This document shows positions 36,225 through 44,689 of a DNA stretch of 64,000 nt, one piece after another. How positions within the stretch are numbered: the stretch's first letter is position 1; every line of letters starts with the position of its first letter. Below the pieces are notes generated by a model. That model saw only the letters and a list, made by a program, of their open reading frames with translations, had not been told where the DNA came from and did not search any database. The stretch spans positions 124,001 to 188,000 of the forward strand of contig NZ_BMMV01000006.1 in assembly GCF_014646115.1 (NCBI RefSeq), given 5' to 3'. Origin of the DNA: Streptomyces camponoticapitis. Lineage in GTDB: Bacteria > Actinomycetota > Actinomycetes > Streptomycetales > Streptomycetaceae. The translations under genes and the position numbers were made by a program.

Positions 36225-36683
36225 TCATCGGATCGGGAATTCCACCCCGTGTTCGCTCTCCGGGCGCGCACCGAAGACGCGCCGGTCGGACTCCTCGATC
36301 GCCAGGTCGTTGATGCTCGCCTCGCGGCGCCGCATCAGTCCGTCCTCGTCGAACTCCCACAACTCGTTGCCGTAACAGCGCCACCACTGCCCGCCGCTGT
36401 CACGGCACTCGTACTGGAACCGCACCGCGATCCGGTCGCCTTCGAACGCCCACAGGTTCTTGCGGAGCGCGTAGTCGAGCTCCCGCGACCACTTGTCCGT
36501 CAGGAACTCGACGATCGCCGGGCGCCCGGTGACGAAGGTGTCGCGGTTGCGCCAGACGGAATCGACCGTGTACGCGCCCGCGACACGCTCGGGGTCGCGG
36601 GTGTTCCAGGCGTCCTCGGCGGCCTGCACCTTCTTCAGCGCGGCGGCGAGGTCGAATGGCGGTACGGGCGGGCGGACAGTCAT
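36225..36683 (-). CDS. DUF1348-type NTF2-fold protein
   Basis: A 152-residue NTF2-like protein: [57 protein letters not shown] and the [18 protein letters not shown] and [11 protein letters not shown] motifs of DUF1348. Function is unknown; some relatives are annotated as SnoaL-like. ATG 36683 follows AGGAG by 7 nt. It is divergent from a TetR gene with two matching operator copies in between, one of which covers the promoter or ribosome-binding region of this gene. Confidence 0.82.
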   Translation of the reverse strand: MTVRPPVPPFDLAAALKKVQAAEDAWNTRDPERVAGAYTVDSVWRNRDTFVTGRPAIVEFLTDKWSRELDYALRKNLWAFEGDRIAVRFQYECRDSGGQWWRCYGNELWEFDEDGLMRRREASINDLAIEESDRRVFGARPESEHGVEFPIR

Positions 36684-36695
36684 GGGCCATCTCCT

Positions 36696-36711
36696 GAGAA
36701 CGGTCATTCTC
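36696..36711. promoter_or_regulatory. TetR operator copy 1
   Basis: GAGAACGGTCATTCTC has two 5-bp arms (GAGAA/TTCTC) in exact symmetry and lies just upstream of the DUF1348 start. It matches copy 2 at 13 of 16 positions. Confidence 0.6.
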
Positions 36712-36729
36712 TGACTCGCTGGTAGTCTA

Positions 36730-36745
36730 GAAAACGATCGTTCTC
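36730..36745. promoter_or_regulatory. TetR operator copy 2
   Basis: GAAAACGATCGTTCTC is palindromic at 7 of 8 base pairs with centre ACGATCGT. Its centre is 34 bp from copy 1, about three helical turns, so two dimers could bind on one DNA face. Confidence 0.65.
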
Positions 36746-36777
36746 GACGTCAACGTGCCACGCCCTAGTGAGGTTTC

Positions 36778-37359
36778 GTGTCCCCCGTCCCCGTGTCAGA
36801 CGATCCGGTCCGGGAGGTCCGGGAGCGGTTGCTCGACGCCGCCGAGAAGGTGTTCTACGCACGCGGCATCCAGGCCGTCGGCATGGACCGGCTCCGCACG
36901 GCGTCGGGCGTCCCGCTGAAGCGCATCTACCAGCTCTACTCGTGCAAGGACGACGTGGTCTGCGCGTTCCTGCGCCGTCGGCACGACCGGATGATGGGCG
37001 CGATCGCCGGGTACGTCGCCCGCGCCGAGGGGCCGGAGCAGCGGGTGTTCGCGTTGTTCGACTGGCTGTACGACTGGTTCGGCGAGCCGGACTTCCGGGG
37101 CTGCGCGTGGATGAATGCCTTCGGCGAACTGGGCCCGACCAACGCGGCCGTCGCGGCGGAGGTGCACCGGCACAAGGACGCGTTCCGGGAGTTGCTGACC
37201 GGCACCGTCCGCGACGCGGGGTATCCCGCCGTCGTGGCGGACGCCGTCTACCTCCTGGTGGAGGGCGCGGTCGTCGCCGCGCAGCTGCGGCGGGACGCCG
37301 AACCGGCCCACGAGGCGCGCCGGGGCGCGGAGATCCTGCTCCGGGCGGCACGGGGCTGA
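36778..37359 (+). CDS. TetR-family transcriptional regulator
   Basis: A 193-residue regulator: helix-turn-helix RLLDAAEKVFYARGIQAVGM then RLRTASGVPLKRIYQLYSCKDDVV. The ligand domain contains CAWMNAFGELGP, as in the TetR group next to oxidoreductase genes. GTG 36778 has GAGG 4 nt upstream. Two operator copies between it and the divergent DUF1348 gene suggest autorepression and repression of that gene. Confidence 0.88.
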   Translation: MSPVPVSDDPVREVRERLLDAAEKVFYARGIQAVGMDRLRTASGVPLKRIYQLYSCKDDVVCAFLRRRHDRMMGAIAGYVARAEGPEQRVFALFDWLYDWFGEPDFRGCAWMNAFGELGPTNAAVAAEVHRHKDAFRELLTGTVRDAGYPAVVADAVYLLVEGAVVAAQLRRDAEPAHEARRGAEILLRAARG

Positions 37360-37397
37360 CCCGGAGGGACCATGGCCGGATCCGGCTCCGGCGGGCG

Positions 37398-37429
37398 CCG
37401 GGAGGTGGCCGATGTCGGCCACCTCCCGG
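37398..37429. terminator. Bidirectional hairpin terminator
   Basis: Fourteen-base arms (37398-37411 and 37416-37429) flank ATGT between the convergent tetR and protease-like genes. No U-run. Confidence 0.7.
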
Positions 37430-37443
37430 GGAGTCGAGGGTCC

Positions 37444-38208
37444 TCAGTAGATGGACAGGCCGTAGATCGCCAGCAGGTCCACGACCGGCTGGTAGTAGGT
37501 GACTCCGCCCGAGGAGCAGTTTCCGCTACTGGCGATGATGGTGCCCAGAGCGGTGGTTCCGGAGAACGCGGGCCCGCCCACGTCGCCGCGGTCGGAGCAG
37601 ATGTTGGAGCTGAACAGTCCGTTTATCGTGCCCTCGGGGTAGTGCACCGACACGTTCACGGCCGTGACCGTTCCGCAGCGGACCCCGCTCACCGGGCCCG
37701 TGTGGCAGAGCGACTGACCGACCGTCGGACGCGCGGCCCGGACGACGTCCTGCGCACCGCCGGCGCCGAGCGAGACTTCCCCGGGGAAGACCACCGCCGT
37801 ACTCGTGTAGCGGATGACCGCGTTGTCGTTGTTCGGGAAGCTCGATCCGGCGGTGACGCCGACGAACACGCTCCTGGCGGCGTCGGCGTACCAGTTGGAG
37901 GCGCCCCGCACGCAGCGGCCGTCCATCAGACCGAAGGAGGTGCTGCCGCTGCGGGTGTTGAAGCCCACGGTGCAGCGGGTCCCGATGCTGCTGTAAAGAA
38001 CGTCGCCGCCGCGCACCTCGACGGCCCTGCTGTCGCCGGACGGCGCGGCGGCGGACGGTACGGCGACGGACGGCGCGGGCGCCTCCTGTGCGTGCGCCGC
38101 CGATCCGGTGGCGGCGAACCAGCCCAGCAGCAGGGTCAGCGCCGCCACCGCGGACGCGGCTGTGCGGAACAGTCCTCGCAAGGGTCTTTCGGTGCGGTAC
38201 GGACTCAT
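37444..38208 (-). CDS. Secreted streptogrisin-fold (S1) protein with catalytic residues replaced
   Basis: A 254-residue exported protein. A signal peptide (residues 1-41, ending SAAHAQ) precedes a chymotrypsin/streptogrisin-type domain. All six structural cysteines of streptogrisins are visible: C79/C99, C168/C178 and C204/C231. However the usual TAGHC is MDGRC (Arg98 for His) and GDSGGP is GDVGGP (Val210 for Ser); Asp128 remains in NNDNAVIRY. It should therefore be proteolytically inactive and may act as a binding protein, inhibitor or decoy. The short 20-residue region after the signal may be a pro-peptide remnant; the usual ~150-residue streptogrisin pro-domain is missing. Start ATG 38208 has GGGAGG 6 nt upstream. 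Confidence 0.8.
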   Translation of the reverse strand: MSPYRTERPLRGLFRTAASAVAALTLLLGWFAATGSAAHAQEAPAPSVAVPSAAAPSGDSRAVEVRGGDVLYSSIGTRCTVGFNTRSGSTSFGLMDGRCVRGASNWYADAARSVFVGVTAGSSFPNNDNAVIRYTSTAVVFPGEVSLGAGGAQDVVRAARPTVGQSLCHTGPVSGVRCGTVTAVNVSVHYPEGTINGLFSSNICSDRGDVGGPAFSGTTALGTIIASSGNCSSGGVTYYQPVVDLLAIYGLSIY

Positions 38209-38230
38209 GTGCCCTCCCCGTTTTCCCGGT

Positions 38231-38244
38231 CATGACATGTCATG
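38231..38244. promoter_or_regulatory. 14-bp perfect palindrome upstream of the S1-like gene
   Basis: CATGACATGTCATG is fully self-complementary and lies 23 bp upstream of the S1-like start. An operator role is inferred from position. Confidence 0.4.
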
Positions 38245-38307
38245 GGCCTGCCATTGTGGGGTGGCGAGGAGAGCCGCGTCAGTCGTAAAGAGGCCAATCG
38301 GCCGCGA

Positions 38308-38937
38308 TCAGGCAGCCGATTCCAGGTCGAGGAGTACGGACTTGGCGGCGGGACCGCCCGCGTAGCCGCCGAGCGTTCCGTCGGCGCGCAGTACGCGGTG
38401 GCAGGGGACGACGACGGGCAGCGGGTTGGTCGCGCAGGCCGTACCGACCGCGCGGACCGCCTTCGGGTTGCCGACGAGCCGTGCGACCTCGCCGTAGCTC
38501 AGCGTCCGGCCGTAGGAGATCTCCGGGAGGTGACGCTGGACCAGCTGCCGGAATCCGTGGGAGAGCGACATGTCCAGGGGCAGGTCGAACGTCCTGCGCT
38601 CGCCGCTGAAGTACTGGTCGAGTTCGCGGGCCGCGTCGTCCAGGCGCCTGGGCGCGCGCAGCACCCGGGGGCTCAGCGTGGTGGCGAGACCGTCGAGGAC
38701 CTTGTCGTGGTCCTGGTTGGTGAAGGCCACGCGGACGAGGCCCTTCTCCGTGGAGGCCAGCAGGAGGCGGCCGACGGGGCTGTCGACAACGGTGTACGCG
38801 ACGTCCAGCAGGCCGTCACGGCTCGCCGCGTGCTCCAGCCTGGTGTGCAGGCCGGCGAGGGTCTCGGCGTCGGCGGTGTCGTCGGCGGCGCGGTCGAGGA
38901 AGGCGCGGATGTCCGGGCCCGCGGTGCTGTCCTTCAT
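38308..38937 (-). CDS. ogt: Methylated-DNA--[protein]-cysteine S-methyltransferase
   Basis: This 209-residue repair protein removes alkyl groups from O6-alkylguanine by self-alkylation. The reactive Cys179 lies in VVVPCHRVLRADG, and the helix-turn-helix Tyr/Arg segment RTLSYGEVARLVG is present. A ~45-residue N-terminal extension precedes the usual Ogt fold. Its ATG overlaps the sigma-factor stop (ATGA), so both are co-expressed. Confidence 0.92.
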   Translation of the reverse strand: MKDSTAGPDIRAFLDRAADDTADAETLAGLHTRLEHAASRDGLLDVAYTVVDSPVGRLLLASTEKGLVRVAFTNQDHDKVLDGLATTLSPRVLRAPRRLDDAARELDQYFSGERRTFDLPLDMSLSHGFRQLVQRHLPEISYGRTLSYGEVARLVGNPKAVRAVGTACATNPLPVVVPCHRVLRADGTLGGYAGGPAAKSVLLDLESAA

Positions 38938-39506
38938 GGCGTTGCTCCTTTCAGGACACGATCCTGACGAGGGTCCGGATCGGGATCCGAGTCGGAGGGC
39001 GGATCAGGGTCCGGATCGGGGTCCGGATCGGGGTCCGCGAGGGTGGTTCTGAGTGCCTTGATGCCGTCCGACGCGGCGCGCCGCGCCGCTTCCGGGGTAC
39101 CGCCGACGATCTCGGCGACATCCCGGTAGGGCAGTCCGGCGAAGTGGTGGTACGCCACCGCCTGCCGCTGTTTCTCGGGAAGCGCCCTGACGGCCTGCCA
39201 CAGATCGCGGTCGCTCTCGCCCGGCAGTCCGACGGCCGACGGGCGCTCGGGCAGCTCCGCGACCGGGACGGCCCGGCGCTGTCCGGCGCGCGTGATGTCG
39301 ATGGCCTTGCGGTGGGCGATGGTCACCAGCCATGCCTCCACGTTGGCGTCCTCCGGCAGGTCCGGGTAGGCGCGCATCGCCGCGAGGAACGTCTCCGACC
39401 AGGCGTCGTCGGCGTCATGGACGCCGACCACCGCCCGGCACACGCGGAGGACGGTGGCCGCGTGCTCCTCGACCACCCGCTCGAAAGGCTTCTTCATGTC
39501 CATCAT
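38934..39506 (-). CDS. ECF-type RNA polymerase sigma factor
   Basis: This 190-residue protein has sigma region 2 (HAATVLRVCRAVVGVHDADDAWSETFL, split) and region 4 (LPEKQRQAVAYHHFAGLPYRDVAEIVGGTPEAARRAASDGI). It ends in a repeat-encoded Asp-Pro tail (about residues 158-182) unusual for sigma factors. The start may be any of three ATGs (39506, 39503, 39497). Translational coupling to ogt suggests a sigma factor for the alkylation-damage response; no anti-sigma gene is adjacent. Confidence 0.85.
   Translation of the reverse strand: MMDMKKPFERVVEEHAATVLRVCRAVVGVHDADDAWSETFLAAMRAYPDLPEDANVEAWLVTIAHRKAIDITRAGQRRAVPVAELPERPSAVGLPGESDRDLWQAVRALPEKQRQAVAYHHFAGLPYRDVAEIVGGTPEAARRAASDGIKALRTTLADPDPDPDPDPDPPSDSDPDPDPRQDRVLKGATP
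39001..39036. repeat. 12-bp tandem repeats encoding the sigma factor's Asp-Pro tail
   Basis: Three copies of GGATCGGGGTCC (the first with one change) run head to tail, with degenerate copies continuing to about 38975. They encode Asp-Pro repeats on the minus strand and could vary in number by slippage without changing frame. Confidence 0.7.
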
Positions 39507-39597
39507 TCTGTAGACGTCGGGGCCCTCCGGAACGTGAGGTCGGGCGTACGGATTCGTGTGTACGGGCTCCGTACCGGCACCGCGTCCGGATCCGGTC

Positions 39598-40115
39598 TCA
39601 GAAGAGCCTGGCCGCCTTCACGGTCTCCGGCTCCTCGATCTCCAGCAGCCGCTGCTTGCGCTCAAGGCCGCCGGCGAAGCCCGTGAGCTTCCCGTTGCTG
39701 CCGACCACCCGGTGGCAGGCCACGATGATGGAGATCGGGTTGTGGCCCACCGCCTGGCCCACCGACTGCGCGAGTGCCCCAGCCGTTCGGCCAGTTCGCC
39801 GTAGGTCGTGGTCTCGCCGAACGGGATCTCCCGGAGCATCGCCCAGACCTTCTCCTGGAACGCGTCCCCGTTCGTCCGCGTCGGCAGGTCGAACGTCGTC
39901 CGGTCGCCGTCGAGGTACTCGCCGAGCTGGGTCGCGGCCCGGGTGAGCAGGGCGTCGTCCTGGACGTCGACGCGCCTGCCCAGGCTCGCCTCGGACGGCA
40001 TGTACCAGTGGTGCGGGAAGTAGAGACCGATGATCTCGTCCCCCGACGCGACGACCGTCAGGCCGCCCAGCGATGTCTCCACGAGCGCGTGACGGGTGTG
40101 AGTACGCGGGTCCAT
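39598..40115 (-). pseudogene. Second Ogt-like methyltransferase, frameshifted
   Basis: The first frame from ATG 40115 encodes a normal Ogt N-terminal half through [15 protein letters not shown]; the remainder ([39 protein letters not shown], ending at TGA 39598) is in the -1 frame. The break is at a run of four G's (39777-39780 on the plus strand as C's); adding one G restores one frame. The reactive Cys is kept, though PCHRV reads ACHRV. It precedes the sigma factor and ogt on the same strand. A sequencing error or a programmed shift cannot be excluded. Confidence 0.72.
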
Positions 40116-40684
40116 GTCGGTCTCCCTCTCCTGCGACGTTCTCGTTCGGTACGTAGACGCTCGGGGGCGGCAGAACGTGAGGTCGCGCTTTGCGCTGGTT
40201 TGACAGGGGTTCTCGGCTGCGCTCCGTTGCCAATCTTTCGTCTCTCACTGGACATTGAGCGTCGGTACGCTGCGAAAGAAGGTCTCCGGAAGGGCCATGA
40301 ACAGCCATTTCGCGCCGCTGAAGTGCCGAAACCCATGCGCCGGGGTCAACAGGTCCGCCGACCGGATTCTTCTCACACTCCGTAGCCATAAGGCCGGAAC
40401 CGGACACCCATCGAGAAAGTTATTGTGATCTGGGACACAGCTTCCGGCGCGTACGAGCCCCCGACGTTCCAGGCGCATGTCATGTCGATATCGGCGACAC
40501 GATCCACGGATGACGCAGATGAAAAACGCCCCCCAACGCCCTGTCCGCCTGAATCCACCCCGCGCCAAAGCCGTACATACGTTCGACAAACAGGGATGAC
40601 CACTCTCTGTGATCGGTTGACTCTGGGGAAGCGCGGCCACTTAACTGCGAATCCCCACAACTGCCCCCCGCACCTGGAGAGTTC
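40116..40684. other. Intergenic region upstream of the PKS remnant
   Basis: About 570 bp, less GC-rich than its surroundings, without a believable gene; several minus-strand frames have the wrong codon bias. It should contain the promoter of the PKS remnant, whose start ATG (40685) is preceded by GGAGAG, and that of the frameshifted ogt gene. Confidence 0.5.
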
Positions 40685-43310
40685 ATGCGGACTCCCGGAC
40701 CTGCTTGGTCCAACGATTTTTCCCTGCCGCATTCGGTCATCCGCTCAACCCCCTGCAACGACCGTCCCCACGCCTGACCGCCTCCGCCGCCGCCTCCGGC
40801 GCGGTCGGTGTGCTGGAACTGCCCACCGGTGACCCCCGAGAAGTGGTCGATCTGCTCGACCGCACCTGCCGCTGGTCCGCTGTGCCGTTCGGCGTCCGGA
40901 TACCTGAAGGCTGTTCGGCCGCCGCCCGCGAACTGCCCGAACTCGTGGATACGGTGCTGCTCGCCGACCCCGCGAGGTCGCCCGCCGAGTTCGCCGGCCG
41001 CCGCGTCCTCGCCGAGGTCACCAGCCTGGCCGAGGCGTTGACCGCCGCCGAAGCCGGCGCCACCGGACTGATCGTGCGCGGGTCGGAGAGCGGTGGACGC
41101 GCGGGCGAGCTGAGCACGTTCGTCCTCCTCCAGCAGGTGCTCGCGGAACCCGCCCTGACCTGCCCACCTGGGCCTTCGGCGGTATCGGTCCCCACACCGC
41201 CGCCGCCACCGTCGCAGGAGGCGCGGCCGGTGTCGTACTCGACAGCCAGCTCGCGCTGTTCGACGAGGCAGGGCTGCCGACCGAGCTCACCGGCGTGCTG
41301 GCCGGGCTCGACGGATCGGAGACGGTGCTGCACCACGGGGTGCGCGTGCTGCGCCGCCGTGGCCCCGGTGCCCCTCAACTCCCCTCTGATCAAACCGAGT
41401 TCATCGCCAGGATCGGCTCGGACGATCTCCGTACCCAGTTCGTCCCGCTCGGGCAGGACGCCTTCCTCGCGGCGTCCTTCGCCGAGCGCTGGAGCACGGT
41501 CGCCGAGGCCACCCTGGCGCTGTACCACGGTGTGAAGCCGCCGACCCTGCATCTGAAGGAGCCCAACTCGGCCTGGCAGGCGGAGAGCAGCCCGTTCGTC
41601 TTCCACACGGCGGCGGCGCCGTGGGCGGTGGAGCCGGCGGAGCGGGTCGCGGGGGTCAGCGCCTTCGGATTCGGCGGCACCAACTTCCACGTCGTTCTAC
41701 GCGCGTACACACAGGCACCACCTGCGCATTCCCTTGACGCGTGGCCGGCCGAACTCTTCACGTTCCGGGGCCGGGACGCCGAGGCGGCCAGGCGGTCGGT
41801 GCGGGCCCTCGGCGACCTCTTGCGCGAGGGCGGCCGGTGGAGGCTCCGCGACTACGCGCGTAGCGCGGCACGGCGCAGCGACCGGGCGGCGGTCCGCGGT
41901 GAGCGGGTGTGGATCGCCGTGGTGGCGGACAGCCTCGCCGACCTGCCCGAGCTGCTGAAGCGCGCCGCCGAGGGGGAGCACGCTCCGGAGGCGGGGATCC
42001 ACGCGGCCGACGGGGTCGCCGGCGCGCCGGGCGCCGGTGTTTCCGGCAGGTCCGACGGGAGGGCCGGTGACGCGACAGGGAAACTGGCGTTCCTGTTCCC
42101 CGGCCAGGGCAGTCAGCGTCCGGGCATGCTCGCCGAACTCTTCGTCGCCTTCCCCGAGTTGCAGCGCTACCTTCAGCTCGGCGCGCGCTGGGCCGGCATC
42201 CCCCACCCGCCGGCCGCCTTCGGCGAGCAGGGGAAGGCCGGGCAGCTGGCCCGTATCACCGACACGGCCGTCGCGCAGCCCGCGCTCGGCATGGTCGAAC
42301 TCGCCGCCGCCGAACTGCTCGCCTCCGTCGGTGTACGCCCGGCCATGGCGGCGGGCCACAGCTACGGCGAACTCGTCGCGCTCGGGGTGGCCGGCGCCCT
42401 CTCCTCGCAGGACGTCATCACCGCGAGCGCCGAGCGCGCCGAGGCGATCCTGGCCCGCACGGCGGGCGGCGACCCCGGCACGATGGCCGCCGTCACCGCG
42501 TCGACCGAGCAGGTGGAAGAGGTGCTGCGGCTGGCAGGCCTGGGCGGGGAGGTCGTGGCCGCGAACCGCAACTCGCCCGCCCAGACGGTCATTTCGGGCC
42601 CGACCGAGCTGGTGGACGCGGCGGTCGCGCGGCTGCGCGACGCGGGCCACTCCGTCAAACCGCTCCAGGTGGCGTGCGCCTTCCACAGCCCGCTGCTGGC
42701 CGGCGCGGGTGACGCCTTCGCCGAACGACTCGACGCACTGACCGTCTATCCGCCCGTGTTCGACGTGTGGGCCAACCGCACCACCGAGCCGTATCCGGCG
42801 GACCCCGCGGGGGTACGGGCGGGGCTCGCCGCCCAGATCGGCTCGCCGGTCAGGTTCGCCGAGCAGATCGAGTCGATGTACGCCGCCGGTGCCCGCGTCT
42901 TCGCCGAGGTCGGGCCCGGCCGGGTGCTCAGCCGCCTGGTCTCGGCCGTACTCGGGGACCGTCCCCACCGGACGATTCCGCTCGACGGCGGGCGGTCCGG
43001 CGCACTGAGCGGCTTCGAGCGGGCCCTGCGCGAGGCGGTCGAGCAGGCGGCGCGGCGCTGCACCGTGCTGCTGATCGCGCACCGGCTCTCGACGGTGACG
43101 GGGGCGGATCAGATCGTGGTGCTGGAACACGGCCGGGTACGCGGCACGGGAACGCACCGGGAACTGGTCGAGGCCGACGTGCTGTACCGCGAACTGGCCG
43201 CCTCGCAGATGCTGGTCGGCGACGACGGCGAAGACGGCAACGACGGCGACGAATCGGGCGGCGCCGGTGCGGGCGGACCCGTGGAGGATCCGGTGCCGGT
43301 GATTCAGTGA
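40685..43310 (+). pseudogene. Decayed, chimeric type I PKS gene fused to an ABC-exporter tail
   Basis: ATG 40685 follows GGAGAG; the frame breaks at a C-run (40766-40769) and again near 41150-41157. Read across the breaks, the N terminus is a nitronate-monooxygenase-like TIM barrel (LDRTCRWSAVPFGVRIPEG; GLIVRGSESGGRAG; WAFGGIGPHTAAATVAGGAA). At about 41480-41510 it joins the tail of a ketosynthase (LYHGVKPPTLHLKEPN; AGVSAFGFGGTNFHVVL) lacking the active Cys. A complete-looking acyltransferase follows (FLFPGQGSQRPG; GHSYGE with the nucleophile Ser; CAFHSPLL). Near 43030 this runs in frame into the end of an ABC-exporter ATPase (RCTVLLIAHRLSTV; GTGTHRELVE), without Walker A or B. The stretch from 41157 to 43310 stays open across both joins. 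Confidence 0.75.
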
Positions 43311-43315
43311 AATGC

Positions 43316-43354
43316 GGTGAGGGCATTCCGCTCGTTCGCGGAAATGCCCTCACC
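43316..43354. terminator. Bidirectional hairpin terminator
   Basis: Arms at 43316-43331 and 43338-43354 pair over 16 bp with one bulged A and a 6-nt loop, between the convergent PKS remnant and the SGNH hydrolase gene. Confidence 0.68.
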
Positions 43355-43395
43355 CGTTCTCAGTGGTTCAGTTATTCTCGATCAGTGCGGTCCGA

Positions 43396-44205
43396 TCAGC
43401 CGGTAATGGAATTCAGGGCTGCCAGATAACCGTCCCTGTGTCCTTCCACATTCGGGTGGTAGGACTCATTGATCTTGTTCCATTCCAGGCTCGTGACCCA
43501 TTCCGAACCATCCGAACAGAGGGCGTGCGGGTCAAATGCGGGACGGGGGTCCAGGAAGGTGAATCCCGCCTCCGCCGCGCGGCTCGCCATGATGTCGTTC
43601 AGTACGTCGGCCGCGGAATTCATGGCCGAACGCTCGGCGTCGCTCAGACCGAGGATTCCGCAGGAACCGCCGATCTTGTAGAGCCGCGGGTAGCCCACGA
43701 CGACGACCTCGGCCGACGGCGCGGCGGCCCGCACCGCGCCGTAGGTCTGGGCGAGCGCGGGGGACAGCGCACCGGTGGCGGCCTGCTTGGCGAGCTCGAC
43801 GCCGTTGATGCAGTCCTGGTCGTCGATGGTGAGGATGCAGTTGGTCAGGACATCGACGAAACCGACGTCGTTGCCTCCGACCTGCACCGTCACCAGCGTG
43901 GTGTCCGCGGTCAGCTGCGGTATCTGGGTGCTGACGACATCGGCCGTGGTCGCGCCGGAGCACGAGGCCTCGACGAAACCGACGGACGGGTGCTGGGCGG
44001 CCCAGAGCCGGGGGTAGGTCAGCGGACCGCGCCGGCAGGGGTCGTCGGGATTGTCGTAGGTACGCGTACCGGGGGCGACCGCGTAGGAGTCGCCGATGGC
44101 CACGTACTTGCCGTCCGCCTTCGGTGCCGCGGTCGCTGTGGGGGCGACCGTCGCGGCTACGACCATTGCCAGAACAGCGGCGATGAGTGGTCTTTTTGAG
44201 CGCAC
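43396..44205 (-). CDS. Secreted SGNH/GDSL hydrolase
   Basis: A 269-residue exported esterase/lipase-like protein. GTG 44205 is chosen because GGAGAAG lies 5 nt upstream and gives a normal signal peptide (VRSKRPLIAAVLAMVVAATV to ATAAP); an ATG 27 bp upstream has its AGGAG too close. SGNH blocks: I YVAIGDSYAVAP (Ser), III VQVGGNDVGF (Asn), V in SYHPNVEGH (His), with Gly in block II (CSGATTADV). Six cysteines likely form disulfides as in the Streptomyces SGNH lipase. The natural substrate is unknown. Confidence 0.85.
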   Translation of the reverse strand: MRSKRPLIAAVLAMVVAATVAPTATAAPKADGKYVAIGDSYAVAPGTRTYDNPDDPCRRGPLTYPRLWAAQHPSVGFVEASCSGATTADVVSTQIPQLTADTTLVTVQVGGNDVGFVDVLTNCILTIDDQDCINGVELAKQAATGALSPALAQTYGAVRAAAPSAEVVVVGYPRLYKIGGSCGILGLSDAERSAMNSAADVLNDIMASRAAEAGFTFLDPRPAFDPHALCSDGSEWVTSLEWNKINESYHPNVEGHRDGYLAALNSITG

Positions 44206-44363
44206 GAAGACTTCTCCGATGAGTGGGGTCATGGACTCCTATATAAATAGCACCACTTCATGCCCCACGGAATACCGCCCCATAAAATATCTGATGGTAA
44301 TTCACCGACTCACGGCCGCCCGGCCGCCCAGCTGTCTTCTGACCGGGGACGACGAACTGTGGA

Positions 44364-44558
44364 CTACGGCTGAAGGCTGCTCACCACGTTCGCGGTGGAG
44401 TCGATGCCGTCCTGGATGGTGGGTGCCATGCTGGTGCCCGCGAGGAAGAAGCCGAGCAGTACGCAGATGATCGCGTGCCCCAGCTTGAGTCCGCTGTTGC
44501 GGACGAAGATCACGGTGAGTACCAGCAGTAGTAGGACCAGTGAGATCGAAATGGCCAT
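44364..44558 (-). CDS. Small two-segment membrane protein, 64 residues
   Basis: ATG 44558 lies 6 nt after GGAGG. Two hydrophobic stretches, ISISLVLLLLVLTVIFV and AIICVLLGFFLAGTSMA, are linked by a short basic loop (RNSGLKLGH), ending with TIQDGIDSTANVVSSLQP. It looks like a conserved Streptomyces small membrane protein, possibly related to those in integrated plasmids; no function is known. It stands alone on the minus strand between the SGNH hydrolase and phosphodiesterase genes. Confidence 0.65.
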   Translation of the reverse strand: MAISISLVLLLLVLTVIFVRNSGLKLGHAIICVLLGFFLAGTSMAPTIQDGIDSTANVVSSLQP

Positions 44559-44689
44559 CGCCAACCTCCTCCGCCGCGCCGGAATTGCGGCATTCGGCCG
44601 TCAGTCTGGCGGAGCGGAGGGGCTGTGCGAGCAACTGGCGTGTAGGCCGTACGGGTTGACTACCGGTTGACTTGCCCGCCGACTACCGG

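Noticed and set aside
40245..40758. Several minus-strand frames of 90-130 codons upstream of the PKS remnant
   Set aside because: No coding bias, no ribosome-binding sites, and mutually overlapping with no family features.
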